Source: an uncultured Desulfobacter sp.
GTDB taxonomy: Bacteria > Desulfobacterota > Desulfobacteria > Desulfobacterales > Desulfobacteraceae
Assembly: GCF_963665355.1 (NCBI RefSeq)
Contig: NZ_OY762229.1
Span: forward strand, 1,798,001-1,862,000
DNA: 64,000 nt
Reading direction: 5' to 3'
In this document: positions 43,150-54,723 of the stretch, one piece after another
Position numbering within the stretch: position 1 is the stretch's first letter
Layout of the letters: each line of letters starts with the position of its first letter
Made by a program: the position numbers and the translations under genes
Notes under the pieces: generated by a model
The model's database searches: none
What the model was told of the DNA's origin: nothing
The model's input: the letters and a program-made list of their open reading frames with translations, nothing else

Positions 43150-44826
43150 TTAAACTTTAAACTGATTTACAGCGTCATTCAATTTTTCAGTCACCTTGGC
43201 AAGGTTATCAACACCTTCCAGTATCTTATCACTGTTCTGGTCAGTTTCTTGGGCCGCCTGGTTCACGAGAGTGATATCCTGGGCAATGTCTCCGATAACG
43301 GTGGACGCATGGCTGACATTTTCGTTAACGTCCTGGATGCCTTGGCCTGCCTGGGCAATATTATTTGATATCTCCTGGGTAGTAACGGACTGCTCTTCAA
43401 TTGCAGCTGCAACAGTGTTTACAATTTCGTCAATTTCATTGATTACACCTACGATCTCCTGGATAGAGGATACAGATTCTTCTGTACTGGACTGAACGCC
43501 TTTGATCCGTTCATTGATCTCACTGGTTGCATTTGCAGTCTGCTGGGCGAGGGCTTTAATTTCTCCTGCAACCACAGCAAATCCTTTCCCTGCCTCTCCG
43601 GCCCGTGCCGCTTCAATGGTGGCGTTAAGTGCCAGAAGGTTGGTTTGTTCCGATATATCCTTAATGGCATCGGTTACTTTGGATATCTGAGACGCTGCCG
43701 ATCCGAGTTCATCCACCTTAACAGATACCTGATTGGCTTTTTCCACAGCATTGCCGGTGATCTTGCTTCCCCTGGAAATATTCGTTGAGATTTCTCCTAT
43801 GGTGGCGGTCATCTCTTCTGCTGCCGCAACAACAGCCTGGATGCTGGCCGCGGCCTGCTCAGTGGCAGAGGCGACGGAATTCATATTGCTGCTCATCTCT
43901 TTGACAGCTACTGAGGCTGTATTGGATTTTTCAACCGTGCCCCTTGAGCTTGTGGTGATATTATTTGAAAGATCCTTAATTGTTGAGGCGGATGTGTTAA
44001 CGGTTATTGAGCTGTCCTTTATGTCTGTTATGAGGCTTTTCAAGCTTGTGGACATTTTACTGAGAGAATTGGCAAGGCTCCCGATTTCATCTTTTTGTTT
44101 GATAACAAGAGTTTGGTCAAAATTGCCTTCTGCTACATAGCCTGCAAAATCCACGGCGTTACGAAGTGCGGTGGCTATGGAGTGGCTGAAGCCATAGGCT
44201 GTTAAAGCCGAAAAGATCAGGACAGTGATAATTCCGATAGTGAGAGTTTTTGTATTTGCAATATTGTGCTCGCCAATTGCCGCAAATGAATTTAACAAAT
44301 CATCTTTGTGCTCATCAACAATTTTATCGATGATCCCGGCCAGTTTTTCAGCAAACGGGTCAAACTCCGTCATCATTGGATTACCTTTTTCCGGACCATC
44401 GTCAATATAGGCCTGGGCCATTTTTTTGCCCATGGTGTAATAATCGTCCAAACTATTTTTCATATCCTTGAGCAACTCAACCATCTCAGTTTCACCGTAT
44501 TTCTTATGTTCGACAATAGAGAATTCTATTCTTTTGACTGCATCCCCGTAATAATTTTCGGCTTCTGCATATCCATCGTCATACCCTTGTGCCCCCCTTG
44601 TTGCAGAGATATCGGTGAGCCATTGTTGAATCTGTTCAATGTCCCGTTTGGTTTCAATAAAATTTAGGGTGTGCGGGAGTACTTCATTTTTTACCGTTTC
44701 AAGTTCTTTACTATTCTTATTGTTCAGGCCGTTAATTACAATGCCAACAATAACAAAAAAGATACAGACAACACCAAACCCCAAAAAAAGTTTAAGCCTG
44801 ATAGAGAGATCATTTAATTTTCCCAT
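43150..44826 (-). CDS. Methyl-accepting chemotaxis protein
   Basis: A 558-aa chemoreceptor. A first helix ([19 protein letters not shown]) and a second near 196-215 flank a four-helix-bundle-like periplasmic domain. HAMP follows, then the long coiled-coil signalling region whose hairpin tip reads [19 protein letters not shown], with [13 protein letters not shown] immediately after. It therefore should bind CheA/CheW. No che genes are in the window. The start at 44826 has a GAGGAA site. Confidence 0.95.
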   Translation of the reverse strand: MGKLNDLSIRLKLFLGFGVVCIFFVIVGIVINGLNNKNSKELETVKNEVLPHTLNFIETKRDIEQIQQWLTDISATRGAQGYDDGYAEAENYYGDAVKRIEFSIVEHKKYGETEMVELLKDMKNSLDDYYTMGKKMAQAYIDDGPEKGNPMMTEFDPFAEKLAGIIDKIVDEHKDDLLNSFAAIGEHNIANTKTLTIGIITVLIFSALTAYGFSHSIATALRNAVDFAGYVAEGNFDQTLVIKQKDEIGSLANSLSKMSTSLKSLITDIKDSSITVNTSASTIKDLSNNITTSSRGTVEKSNTASVAVKEMSSNMNSVASATEQAAASIQAVVAAAEEMTATIGEISTNISRGSKITGNAVEKANQVSVKVDELGSAASQISKVTDAIKDISEQTNLLALNATIEAARAGEAGKGFAVVAGEIKALAQQTANATSEINERIKGVQSSTEESVSSIQEIVGVINEIDEIVNTVAAAIEEQSVTTQEISNNIAQAGQGIQDVNENVSHASTVIGDIAQDITLVNQAAQETDQNSDKILEGVDNLAKVTEKLNDAVNQFKV

Positions 44827-45011
44827 TGCTGTTCCTCACGGTAATTAAATCAATCGCGAATACCATTTGAATATTCGGAACTCGTCTTAATTCAAGCTCA
44901 TAATATTCAAATTCATAATTGGGCAGTGATAAGAATTTTGAAATTCTACGTTGGATATTATAGCTGATAATATTTTGATTTCAAAGTAAAAACTTTGTGG
45001 ATGGTTTTTCA

Positions 45012-46139
45012 TCAACGATGAGAGCCGGAAAGCAGTTTCCGCTCTTCCTCATGATCCGCATACTGCAGCGCAATCTGCCGGAATTCATCGTGGTATTCCC
45101 TAAATATCTCCAGGATATCAGGGTCGAAATGATCGGGCATCACCCGCCCATCCCCGACAGTGATAATCTCCATTGCCTTTGCATGGGAAAAAGGCGGTTT
45201 ATACACCCGTTTGCTGATCAGAGCATCGTACACGTCAGCCAGGGCCATCAAGCGGCCGGATAATGGAATATCTTCACCTTTCAACCCATACGGATACCCG
45301 GTCCCATCCCATTTTTCATGGTGTGTATAGGCGATCTCCTTGCCCACCCGCAAAAAGGTGGTGGAATCCATGCTTCCAAACGCCTGCTCCGATTTAGACA
45401 AAGCATCCCCGCCGTAAATAGGGTGTCTTTTCATTATCTTGAATTCCTCGTCAGTCAGACTTCCGGTTTTAAACAGGATACTGTCCGGAACGCCAACCTT
45501 GCCGATATCGTGCAACGGTGAGGATTTAAACAATAAATCAACCATTTCTTCATCGAGGAATTTTCTGAATCTGGGATGTTTGGCAAGGAGCTCTGCTAAA
45601 ATCCGGACATAATTCTGGGTGCGTATGATGTGTCCGCCGGTCTCATTGTCCCTGTATTCGGTGAGCACTGCAAGACCAAGGATGGTTACATCCTGGGTAT
45701 GAACAAGCTCCCGGGTACGCTCCCTGACTTTTTCTTCCAGAATACGGCTCTGATTATACAGCGCAAGATGCGTTTTAACACGGGCTTTCACCAGTGTCGG
45801 GCTGAGCGGCTTGGTGATATAATCAACACAGCCGGCATCAAATCCCTTGGATTCGTCAATGACATCGCCTTTGGCCGTAACAAAAATCACAGGAATGTTT
45901 TTGGTATCCGGACATTCCTTCAGGCGGCGGCAGACTTCATACCCATCCATGTCCGGCATCATGATATCCAGCAGGATCAAATCCGGTTTATTTTTGCCGG
46001 CAGTAATTTTCAGGGCCCTTTTTCCGTTTAGTGCAGCTTTTATTTTATAATCATTTTCAAGAAGGCCAATTAAAACATCAATGTTTTCAGAGATGTCATC
46101 AACGATTAATAAAGTCGGCCTGGATATATCCTCGTGCAT
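45012..46139 (-). CDS. Response regulator with HD-GYP domain (RpfG-like)
   Basis: A 375-aa protein that probably degrades cyclic di-GMP when phosphorylated. The receiver domain (1-125) has the acidic pair in LLIVDDIS and the phosphoacceptor in DLILLDIMMPDMDG. The HD-GYP domain (about 150-365) is complete: HDIGKVGVPDSIL, HHEKWDGTGYPYGL and ALADVYDAL. A strong AAGGAGG precedes the ATG. It lies between the chemoreceptor and the binding-protein/kinase pair, and could take phosphate from either nearby hybrid kinase. Confidence 0.94.
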   Translation of the reverse strand: MHEDISRPTLLIVDDISENIDVLIGLLENDYKIKAALNGKRALKITAGKNKPDLILLDIMMPDMDGYEVCRRLKECPDTKNIPVIFVTAKGDVIDESKGFDAGCVDYITKPLSPTLVKARVKTHLALYNQSRILEEKVRERTRELVHTQDVTILGLAVLTEYRDNETGGHIIRTQNYVRILAELLAKHPRFRKFLDEEMVDLLFKSSPLHDIGKVGVPDSILFKTGSLTDEEFKIMKRHPIYGGDALSKSEQAFGSMDSTTFLRVGKEIAYTHHEKWDGTGYPYGLKGEDIPLSGRLMALADVYDALISKRVYKPPFSHAKAMEIITVGDGRVMPDHFDPDILEIFREYHDEFRQIALQYADHEEERKLLSGSHR

Positions 46140-46254
46140 CTGTGGAAACCTCCTTTATAAGATTCAGATTCAAGTTAATAAAAAAAATTCTATAGATATC
46201 CCACGTAGTCAAGTATAATATTAAAAGTTTTTAGCAAATTATAGAGGCAATCCA

Positions 46255-47421
46255 TTGAAAAAATATTATTTTGTCGCCTTTGCACTGATTGGTGTTTTTT
46301 TCTGGCGATATACCCTCCAAAATAACTATATTGTCGGCAACCAGATCGTTTTGGGGCAGAGCTGTCCTCTAACCGGTCCGGCAGCCCAGCTTGGCCTGCA
46401 AATGATGAAAGGGGCAACGGCCTATTTTTCATCTATTAACAAGCAAGGTGGTGTACATGGGCGAACCATAAGTCTAATTACGAACGATGATTTTTACGAG
46501 CCGGATTATGCCAGGAAAAACACCATTGAACTGATAACCCAGCAGCATGTTTTCGCGATGTTCGGCGAGGTGGGCACCCCCACTTCCAAGGCTGCATTGC
46601 CGGAGATTCAAAAATATCATGTCCCTTTCCTGATGCCGTTTACCGGCGCAGAATTTCTAAGAAACCCGCCGAATCCACTGATTGTCAACCTGCGCAACAG
46701 CTACTATGCCGAAACCCAAGCACTGGTGGAATATTTAGGTTTAACGTATCATATAGAAAAAATTGCTGTTTTCTACCAGAATGACAGTTATGGGAAAACC
46801 AGTTTGGAAGGTGTGAAACGTGCGCTGGAAAAGCGAGGCCTGAAAATTGCCGCTGAAGGCCGTTATCGAAGAAACACCTTATCCTATCGAAACGCCCTGC
46901 AGACCATTAAACTATCAGAACCCGATGCGGTGATCATGCTTGGGGCCTATAAGCCGTGTGCCGAGTTCATCAAGTCGGCCAAGAAAAGTGGCATGGAACG
47001 TACCGTATTTTGTAATATTTCATTTGTGGGCAGTGATGATTTGATCCGGGCCCTTCAAGGGCAGACAGAAAATGTTTTAATTTCCCAGGTCGTACCTCTT
47101 CCGTGGGATAATAAAAATGAGGCTGCCCAGGAGTACCGGGAAATTTATAGAGCACATTATCCAGATGATCCATACGGTTTCGTTTCATTTGAAGGATTCC
47201 TTGCCGCCAAACTGGTTGTCAAAGCTTTGGAAAAGGCGGGCCAGGCCCTTAACCGGGAAAATTTCATGGAGGCTTTTGAACAGCTTGACAGGAAAGCTTT
47301 GGACGGATTTGAAATAACGATTACACCGAATGACAGGCAGGCACTGGAACGGGTGTTCATTACGGATTACCACGATGGAAATTTTCGACAACTTGAAGAG
47401 GTGTGGGTGACCAATGATTAA
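46255..47421 (+). CDS. Periplasmic ligand-binding protein (Leu/Ile/Val-binding type)
   Basis: A 388-aa periplasmic binding protein of the branched-chain amino acid/amide type. After an N-terminal anchor (YYFVAFALIGVFFWRYTL) come IVLGQSCPLTGPAAQLGLQM and the two-lobed fold with FYQNDSYGKTSLEGVKRAL and VSFEGFLAAKLVVKAL. No transporter permease or ATPase genes are next to it; instead its end overlaps the hybrid kinase gene by eight bases. It probably acts as the sensor subunit for that kinase. TTG 46255 is used, with AGAGG eight bases upstream. Confidence 0.88.
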   Translation: MKKYYFVAFALIGVFFWRYTLQNNYIVGNQIVLGQSCPLTGPAAQLGLQMMKGATAYFSSINKQGGVHGRTISLITNDDFYEPDYARKNTIELITQQHVFAMFGEVGTPTSKAALPEIQKYHVPFLMPFTGAEFLRNPPNPLIVNLRNSYYAETQALVEYLGLTYHIEKIAVFYQNDSYGKTSLEGVKRALEKRGLKIAAEGRYRRNTLSYRNALQTIKLSEPDAVIMLGAYKPCAEFIKSAKKSGMERTVFCNISFVGSDDLIRALQGQTENVLISQVVPLPWDNKNEAAQEYREIYRAHYPDDPYGFVSFEGFLAAKLVVKALEKAGQALNRENFMEAFEQLDRKALDGFEITITPNDRQALERVFITDYHDGNFRQLEEVWVTND

Positions 47422-50400
47422 TCGCGGATTATCCTATCTTCGATCGTTAGATGTATCTGTTCAGAGTCGCTTCCTTGTTGTTGTGATCGGGATTCTGATT
47501 TTTTCTTCCGCCGCAGCATTGGGAGGATATGTGATTTTTTCCAAAAATCTGTTCCAGGATATGTCTGATCTGCATGTGAACCCTATCCTGCACTTGAATG
47601 AAATGAAAGATATCTACACCATCAACACCCTTGATACGATTGATGAAATGCTCAGTGGCCATGTCTCTCCAGATGACGCAGAGGATATCCTCAAGCTTGC
47701 CCAAAATCTGGTAAAAAAAGAGTGGTTGTCATATCGTTCCATTTCTGAATCTATAAAACATCATCACAACCTGTTTAACCATGCTGCAAAAAAGCATTTG
47801 CTTGACGAAGGAGAGAAAAATCTTGGTACAGTTCAACAACGGATCAATGAGTTGGTGGGTGTCATAAAGACAGAAGACAAGGCAGATATACCGGATATGC
47901 TTTCCCAGCAGATTCGGCCGGTTATCATCAGTGCCATCGATAGTCTCAATGACCTGATTGAATCTGAGGTGGCCGATATCCGATACAGCACGCAATCCAT
48001 GCAGCATCATTTTAATCATCTGATTTTTATTGTATGTCCCATTTTTGCTCTTGGTTTTGCCCTGGTTTTTATTTTTGTCAGATTCATTCTGTCCAATATC
48101 AGAAACATTACTCAACAGCTCAGTAAGTCACAACAGAAACTTTCGGACGCAAATCGGTTACTGGAATACCGGGTTGACCAACGAACAAGTGAAATTCTGG
48201 AAGCCAAGACGCAGTTTGAATCCCTGGTTGAAAATATGGGGGATAGTTTTGTTGTTTACCGGTATGAACCCGATGGTACTGTTTTTTATGTCAACAGTTC
48301 AGTAAAGTCTGTGTTTGGCATTTCACGCGAAAAAATTCTCGGCGCCGACTGGTCAAAAATCATCCAATGGAGCGGGGACTCCCTGGCGCGTGCCCAAGCG
48401 AATACGGTGAAACTTCTGACCGGGAAAACGGTGTTTGCCCAAACCGAGCGCTCTTTTATTCATCCCGACGGCCGGGAAAGGTTTGTACGAACTTCGGACC
48501 ATGTTGTTCGCGACAATAAAGGCAACGTTATATCCATTGACGGTTTTCTTGAAGAGATCACCTTGAGCAGAAAAACAGAAATGGAAAAGAGGCAGAGCGA
48601 AGAGGCCCTGTTGGTCGCAAACCAGAATCTGACCCAGTCTGTTCTGCTGGCCGAAGAAATGGCCGAAAAAGCCAAATCAGCCAATAAAGCCAAAAGTGAA
48701 TTCCTGGCCAACATGAGCCACGAGATCAGAACGCCCATGAATGCCATCATCGGCATGTCCAGCCTGGCTCTGCAGATGGATCTGGAGGAAAAAACACGCA
48801 ATTATATTTCCAAGGTGCACAGCTCTGCAGAGTCATTGCTGGGCATCCTCAACGACATCCTCGATTTTTCCAAAATTGAGTCTGGAAAAATGGATCTGGA
48901 ACACATCGACTTTTGCCTGGAGGATGTGATGCTCAACCTGTTGAATGTCATCGGTATCAAGGCCGGCAGGAAGGGGCTGGAAGTGATGTATAATGTCTTT
49001 CCCGAGATTCCTGTGGCGTTAGCGGGCGACCCCATGAGGCTGGGCCAAATTCTGCTGAACCTGTGTAATAATGCGGTTAAATTTACGGACAGGGGGGGCG
49101 ATATTGTTGTTTCGGTTTCCATGGATAAAGAGGGAGACCTCGGCAATAAGGTCAGACTGCGGTTCTCAGTTAAGGATTCCGGTATCGGGATGAGCACGGA
49201 AGAACAGAAAAAATTGTTTCAGCCGTTCAGTCAGGCCGACACTTCCGTTACCAGAAAATACGGTGGAACAGGCTTGGGACTCTCCATTTCCAATCAACTG
49301 GTCCGGATGATGGGGGGGCGGATGTGGGTTGAAAGTGAACAAGGGGCCGGAAGTACCTTTTATTTCACGGCATTGTTCGGAAAACAGGAGAAACAGCCGA
49401 CAGCCCTGCGTATTAACGGGCTTACATCTCTGCACATTTTGATTGTCGATGACAACGATTCCTCTCGTGATATCCTGACCCGGCAGCTTTCCAGTTGCAA
49501 CGCGACTTGTGATCAGGCCCATTCAGGCGAAGCGGCCTTGACGATGTTGAAACAAATGGATGAACATGATCCTTATGACTTGGTGTTGATGGACTGGCGT
49601 ATGCCCGGGTTGGATGGTATTGAGACAGCCAGGCTGATTCAAAACGAGACAAGGCTTGCCCATCTTCCGACAATCATTATGATTTCGGCCTATGACCGCC
49701 TTCAAATCCATAAAGCAGTCAAAGATCTTAAACTGGCTGGTTTTCTTGCCAAGCCCATTATGCCTTCCACGCTTCACAATGCAATTTTGAGGGCTATGGG
49801 CCACAAGACAATTGAATCGGATCTAAGCGCCAACAGCCCTGAAAAGGTGACAACGGCCATCGATAAGCTACGCGGTGCCAGGGTGCTTTTGGTTGAAGAC
49901 AATGAAATAAACCAGGAGCTGGCCATGGAACTTTTAGTGAATCACGGCATCCAGGTAGATTGCGCCTTTAACGGGCAGCAGGCGTTGGAACGTCTTGGCC
50001 AGCAGCACTATGACGGCGTTTTAATGGACTGCCAGATGCCGGTTATGGACGGGTATACCGCCACCCAAAAAATACGGCAAAACCCTGGGTTTAAAAAATT
50101 GCCCATCATCGCCATGACTGCCCATGCCATGGTTGGGGATCGTCAAAAAACCCTTGATGCGGGCATGAATGATTATATTTCCAAACCCCTCAATGTGGGC
50201 AGGATGTTTATGACCATGGCCAGGTGGATAGTCCCTGCGGGCCCTGTGGGGAAAAGTGATGTCAAGCCCCTCAAAAGGGATGTCGGGCAAGATCTGCCAA
50301 ATATTCCGGGCATTAATATCGAAGCCGGTTTAAAGGTAACCCTGAACAATATCGAACTGTACCGCAAGTTGCTTTTAAAGTTTTTGGACAATCAGGCCGA

Positions 50401-50890
50401 TTTCGTCGAGACTTTTAAAAAGGCCTGGGAAAACGATGACTCCCGGGCCGCAGAAATTGTCGCTCACTCCTTGAAAGGCGTGGCCGGAAATCTTGGGATG
50501 ATAGAGGTATTCACCTGCGCGTCTGCTCTGGAGACCGCCCTTAAGGATGACGCTGAAAATGTTGGTGCCTGGCTTGATGAAGTTTCCGCCAAATTGAACC
50601 CTGTGCTTGCCGGGCTGCGGATCCTGCGGGAAAAATCCTCTGCCGAAACACCAGACGCGGATGTCATTGTTGAATTCAATGGCATTGAACCCCTGCTGGA
50701 CGAGCTTGGAAACCGCCTGGGTGAAAACGACACGAAATCCATTGAGGTGGCAAACAAACTTGTTCCTTTTTTTCGGGACACAAAGCATGATGGCGCGTTT
50801 GAGCAAATAATACAGTCGATTAAGGAGTATGATTTTGAGCGGGCTGAAAAGGATTTGCAGAAATTTGCTTCTACGCTTGGGGGAACCTAG
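47414..50890 (+). CDS. Hybrid histidine kinase (PAS, two receivers, Hpt)
   Basis: A 1158-aa sensor kinase containing a full phosphorelay. Helices at about 20-43 and 197-220 flank a periplasmic helical domain. A PAS domain (about 273-390) precedes HisKA with the phosphoacceptor His in [13 protein letters not shown] (about 437) and HATPase with GGTGLGLSISNQLV. Receiver 1 has LVLMDWRMPGLDG (Asp near 727), receiver 2 has [13 protein letters not shown] (near 871), and the C-terminal Hpt has HSLKGVAGNLG (near 1018). It is coupled to the upstream binding protein and converges on another hybrid kinase with a 10-bp gap. Confidence 0.94.
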   Translation: MINRGLSYLRSLDVSVQSRFLVVVIGILIFSSAAALGGYVIFSKNLFQDMSDLHVNPILHLNEMKDIYTINTLDTIDEMLSGHVSPDDAEDILKLAQNLVKKEWLSYRSISESIKHHHNLFNHAAKKHLLDEGEKNLGTVQQRINELVGVIKTEDKADIPDMLSQQIRPVIISAIDSLNDLIESEVADIRYSTQSMQHHFNHLIFIVCPIFALGFALVFIFVRFILSNIRNITQQLSKSQQKLSDANRLLEYRVDQRTSEILEAKTQFESLVENMGDSFVVYRYEPDGTVFYVNSSVKSVFGISREKILGADWSKIIQWSGDSLARAQANTVKLLTGKTVFAQTERSFIHPDGRERFVRTSDHVVRDNKGNVISIDGFLEEITLSRKTEMEKRQSEEALLVANQNLTQSVLLAEEMAEKAKSANKAKSEFLANMSHEIRTPMNAIIGMSSLALQMDLEEKTRNYISKVHSSAESLLGILNDILDFSKIESGKMDLEHIDFCLEDVMLNLLNVIGIKAGRKGLEVMYNVFPEIPVALAGDPMRLGQILLNLCNNAVKFTDRGGDIVVSVSMDKEGDLGNKVRLRFSVKDSGIGMSTEEQKKLFQPFSQADTSVTRKYGGTGLGLSISNQLVRMMGGRMWVESEQGAGSTFYFTALFGKQEKQPTALRINGLTSLHILIVDDNDSSRDILTRQLSSCNATCDQAHSGEAALTMLKQMDEHDPYDLVLMDWRMPGLDGIETARLIQNETRLAHLPTIIMISAYDRLQIHKAVKDLKLAGFLAKPIMPSTLHNAILRAMGHKTIESDLSANSPEKVTTAIDKLRGARVLLVEDNEINQELAMELLVNHGIQVDCAFNGQQALERLGQQHYDGVLMDCQMPVMDGYTATQKIRQNPGFKKLPIIAMTAHAMVGDRQKTLDAGMNDYISKPLNVGRMFMTMARWIVPAGPVGKSDVKPLKRDVGQDLPNIPGINIEAGLKVTLNNIELYRKLLLKFLDNQADFVETFKKAWENDDSRAAEIVAHSLKGVAGNLGMIEVFTCASALETALKDDAENVGAWLDEVSAKLNPVLAGLRILREKSSAETPDADVIVEFNGIEPLLDELGNRLGENDTKSIEVANKLVPFFRDTKHDGAFEQIIQSIKEYDFERAEKDLQKFASTLGGT

Positions 50891-50900
50891 TGTCCAAACA

Positions 50901-53450
50901 CTATTTCGCAGAAATCCATTTCGCCATGGTTTTATACATCTCATCGGGAGCAATCGGTTTAGCGATATGATCGTTCATCCCGGCTGCCAACGCCTTTTCC
51001 CGGTCACCCACCATCGCATTGGCCGTCATGGCAATGATGGGTAATTCCTTGAATTTTTCCTGCTCCCGGATTTTTCGGGTTGCTTCGTATCCGTCCATTA
51101 CGGGCATTTGACAGTCCATCAGCACGCCGTCAAATTTTTGATCCGCCAAAATATTGAGTGCTTCCTGACCATTATTGGCCGTTTCAACCGAAATATTATT
51201 ACGGGTTAAAAGTTCCCTGACCAGTTCCTGGTTAAGGTCGTTATCTTCAACGATGAGAACTCTGCTGCCGTCAATTTTTTTCAGTGCCTGATTAAGTGGC
51301 CCTTCGCTTATTTCCGCAGATGAACCCATTTTGTCAGGATGAACAATCTGCTTGCCAAGACAAACCATAAAGGAAAAAGTACTGCCGACATCCTCTATGC
51401 TCTCCACCCAAATCTGACCATCCATCAGTTGAACAATTTTTTTGGAAATCGCCAGGCCAAGACCGGTTCCCCCATATTGGCGGGTTGTCGAGCCGTCTGC
51501 CTGGGTGAATGGCTGGAATAGTTTTTTCTGCTGTCCGGGAGACATGCCGACGCCTGTATCCTGAACTGAAAACTTTAAAACAACCGTTGACTCGTCTTCT
51601 TCCTTGGTGGCGACTATCAGGGATACCGTGTCTCCTTCATTGCTGAATTTTACGGCATTGCCACCAAGATTGACCAAAACCTGACTTAGTCGATGGGGAT
51701 CACCAATCAGGGCTCTGGGGACATCTCGTTCAATCTTTACCACAACTTTAACCCCCTTTTTTTGGGCGCAGAAACTGATGGTGTTAACCATGTTGTCGAT
51801 GATCTCTTTCAGTTGGAAATCTATCTCTTCCATTTCCAGCTTTCCGGCATCAATTTTTGAAAAATCAAGGATGTCATTGAGAATGGCAAGAAGGTTTTCT
51901 GCGGAGTAGTGTGCCTTTTCAATGTAATTTTTTTGTTTATCATCAAGGTTTGTCTGCAGTGCCAGGTGCATCATGCCAAGGATGGCGTTCATGGGTGTCC
52001 GGATCTCGTGGCTCATGTTGGCAAGAAATTCGGATTTAGCCTGGTTGGCGGCTTCGGCGTCTGACTTGGTTATCTGCAGTTCAAAATTGGCGGTTTCAAG
52101 ATCCATCGTCCGTTCTCTGACACGTTTTTCAAGTTCATCATGGGCGTCCTGCAGGGCGGTCAGCAGATTTTCCCTTTCATCAATGGACCTGCTGATGGAA
52201 TGAATCATTTTATTCAGTATGTTTCCCAATGCCTTGGTTTCCCTTGTCCCTGTGATGGGGATCTCAGCAGATGATATTCCGCCCTTTTCAATGCCTTCAA
52301 CGGAGACCATCAGTTTTCTTAGGGGATTTGTCAGGGTTTTTGAAAGAAGTACGGATAAAATAATGGAAAGTACAAGGAAGATGGTTGACATCAAAAAAAT
52401 GGTTTTAATCAGAACACGGGATGCACTTTCAATTTCATCCACATAAACAGAGCTTGCAATATACCAGTCAAGGGGAGGGAAGTATTTAGTGTAGGTCCGT
52501 TTTAAAAATTTGAATTCCCCTTTATGCCCTGGTTTGTCCCAGATATATTCATAAGCCTTGCCAGGCGTTTGAGAAGCTGTCATCAGATCTTTTAACATGA
52601 GTTGTCCTGTGGAGGGGTTGACCAGGACACTGCCGTCAGTCCCGGTGAGGGATGGGTGGACGAGCATTTGATTGTCGCCGGTGAAAATAAACATGTAGCC
52701 GGTTTCGGCCAGGTGGACCTTTGAAAATGTCTGCTGAAGTTCAAAGATGACCGCATCCAACCTTTTCCGGGCGTCGAGTTCAATATCTTCAATATAAACC
52801 CCGGTTCCGATCACCCAGTCCCATGGTTTGAAAAGTGCGACATAAGAAATTTTGGGCTGATCTTCGGTCAGGCCGTTTTCGGTGGGTTTGGACCACAGGT
52901 AATCGACATATCCCTGTCCACTGGCAAGGCAGATATCCACAAATGCCTGGAAAAGATTTTGTTTAACCCCCTTGGCGCAGTTGAATTTTGGATCGTCAAG
53001 AATAGTATTGTCCAGTTCAGGGATAGTCGGGTGCATGATCATCCTGGGTATCGGTCGTCCGGTGTCATTGATCCACAGGTACCCCACTCCCTTGTCATAT
53101 TTCATATCCCGGATAATGGCGATGGCTTGTTTTTTCGCCTGATCCTCGGTCAGAATGCCCTGGCGGAACTTATCGTAGAACTGATTGACCGCGATAATAG
53201 CTATATTGACAACGTTTTTTCTTTCGTTTTTCCGGGTTTCAAGTAGATTTTTTTTATGAAAAAGCAGACTGTCGTATTCATTTTCGACATTCAGCGCAAC
53301 CGTGTTCAGTATATTTCTTGCGTTCTCTTCCTGAATTTTGGACAGGGTTTTTAAGGTTTCTTTCTGAACATAATAGATGATGCCGGTAACCGTTGAGACA
53401 ACAATAAACACAACTATCATCAATATTCTTGATCGCAGGGATTGTAACAT
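50901..53450 (-). CDS. Hybrid histidine kinase with periplasmic Cache domain
   Basis: An 849-aa sensor kinase starting at ATG 53450 with CGGAGAAC just upstream. The first helix ([18 protein letters not shown]) leads to a large double Cache-type extracellular domain ([25 protein letters not shown], then a second [15 protein letters not shown] and [14 protein letters not shown]). A second helix near 336-358, HAMP and coiled coil follow, then HisKA with [13 protein letters not shown], HATPase with [12 protein letters not shown] and a receiver with [13 protein letters not shown]. It lacks an Hpt domain, so phosphate must pass to another protein. The kinase region is very similar to that of the convergent gene. 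Confidence 0.94.
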   Translation of the reverse strand: MLQSLRSRILMIVVFIVVSTVTGIIYYVQKETLKTLSKIQEENARNILNTVALNVENEYDSLLFHKKNLLETRKNERKNVVNIAIIAVNQFYDKFRQGILTEDQAKKQAIAIIRDMKYDKGVGYLWINDTGRPIPRMIMHPTIPELDNTILDDPKFNCAKGVKQNLFQAFVDICLASGQGYVDYLWSKPTENGLTEDQPKISYVALFKPWDWVIGTGVYIEDIELDARKRLDAVIFELQQTFSKVHLAETGYMFIFTGDNQMLVHPSLTGTDGSVLVNPSTGQLMLKDLMTASQTPGKAYEYIWDKPGHKGEFKFLKRTYTKYFPPLDWYIASSVYVDEIESASRVLIKTIFLMSTIFLVLSIILSVLLSKTLTNPLRKLMVSVEGIEKGGISSAEIPITGTRETKALGNILNKMIHSISRSIDERENLLTALQDAHDELEKRVRERTMDLETANFELQITKSDAEAANQAKSEFLANMSHEIRTPMNAILGMMHLALQTNLDDKQKNYIEKAHYSAENLLAILNDILDFSKIDAGKLEMEEIDFQLKEIIDNMVNTISFCAQKKGVKVVVKIERDVPRALIGDPHRLSQVLVNLGGNAVKFSNEGDTVSLIVATKEEDESTVVLKFSVQDTGVGMSPGQQKKLFQPFTQADGSTTRQYGGTGLGLAISKKIVQLMDGQIWVESIEDVGSTFSFMVCLGKQIVHPDKMGSSAEISEGPLNQALKKIDGSRVLIVEDNDLNQELVRELLTRNNISVETANNGQEALNILADQKFDGVLMDCQMPVMDGYEATRKIREQEKFKELPIIAMTANAMVGDREKALAAGMNDHIAKPIAPDEMYKTMAKWISAK

Positions 53451-53637
53451 GTGTTCTCCGGGTAATGTTTCGGCAAGAAAGGTCTGTGTCACTAATAACA
53501 TTTTTTACAGTCACAGAGCCAGGCATTTTCAATTATTGCCGATATAAAATAAGATAAAATTTGCCAAGGCACTGATGCGGCACCAAAAAAGTTGGAACTA
53601 CGGTTAACTTTTTTTATAATGGTTTTCTGTGATTTTT

Positions 53638-54582
53638 TTACCGGAGCAATTGGTCGGTTGTCTTCTCAAGCAACGGCCCGGGATCAACCAGTTGCCCCTG
53701 TACAGAAACAGACAGATGCAGGTGTGGCCCCGTTGACCGCCCCGTGCTGCCGGCTCTGCCTATAATCTGCCCCCGTTTTACAAAGTCCCCCTCAGAAACG
53801 TCGAATTTGCTCAGGTGGAAGTATAGAGAAACAACTCCGTTACCGTGATCTATATATATCGAGTTGCCAGAATAATAATGGGGTTCAGCCAGAACAACCC
53901 TGCCATCAGCCATCGCTTCTATGGCTGTTCCTGTGGGTGCCCTGAAATCCAGTCCCCGGTGGGGACTGTTGGGTTTGCCGTTCAGCACCCGTTGCAGGCC
54001 ATAAGCACTGGTGATTTTTCCCTGTACTGGCCGGTGAAAGGGCAGTTGCCACAGCCTCTGATCTGACCAGGTATTTTTGGCTTTCTGAATCCGAGGTCTT
54101 TCCGCTTTTATCCGCTCAAGTTCAGCGGCGGGCGGGTCCACCATTTTTGACGGCAGGGTCAGCTCCTGACGGGGATATGTTCGGGAAACAATACGTATTG
54201 ACCGCTGCCAGACGGTCTCCTCTCCTCCTGCCCAGGCCCGGACCAGAAGTTTTTGACGACCTGACTTGGTGGTTCGGATATCTGTCCCCAACATGGCAAT
54301 CGCTATATGGCGTCCGTTCCACTGGGAGACTGACGGTACAAACTCCCGGTCCATCCAGCTCACAGAAATTTTTTCAAAGGCCTGGGCTGATGTCAGACGA
54401 ACAAGAAAAGGCTGCCCCAGACCCGTCTGTTTCGGATGGGCCAGGAAGATCGCCTTTTTGTCATCGGTGTTGGTTTCTGCCTGGCTGATGGCAGTAATTG
54501 TAAGGAATATAAATAATACAGCAGTGCAGGATCTGATACTCAATTTGAAGGTTCCTATTCCGTAAGTTTTAAAAAATTTCAT
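53638..54582 (-). CDS. M23 family metallopeptidase (LytM-type)
   Basis: A 314-aa exported peptidoglycan endopeptidase. A signal peptide (residues about 15-35) is followed by a beta-rich domain and the catalytic M23 domain. Zinc ligands are visible in HRGLDFRAPTGTAIEAM (His and Asp) and GRSTGPHLHLSV (HLH motif). This full set suggests an active enzyme rather than an EnvC-type activator. It is divergent from the Mla-like operon, with about 140 bp between starts. Confidence 0.93.
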   Translation of the reverse strand: MKFFKTYGIGTFKLSIRSCTAVLFIFLTITAISQAETNTDDKKAIFLAHPKQTGLGQPFLVRLTSAQAFEKISVSWMDREFVPSVSQWNGRHIAIAMLGTDIRTTKSGRQKLLVRAWAGGEETVWQRSIRIVSRTYPRQELTLPSKMVDPPAAELERIKAERPRIQKAKNTWSDQRLWQLPFHRPVQGKITSAYGLQRVLNGKPNSPHRGLDFRAPTGTAIEAMADGRVVLAEPHYYSGNSIYIDHGNGVVSLYFHLSKFDVSEGDFVKRGQIIGRAGSTGRSTGPHLHLSVSVQGQLVDPGPLLEKTTDQLLR

Positions 54583-54723
54583 CTGGCTAATTTCATAATA
54601 TACAAACGGCCCTCTTCTTTTCTACTTTTTTATAAACTTTGGGGTTATATTTTTTAACTTCCTGAAGTAGTATGGCTCAAATGATATCAACTCATCGGAT
54701 ACAGACATGAGATCATTGTATAT

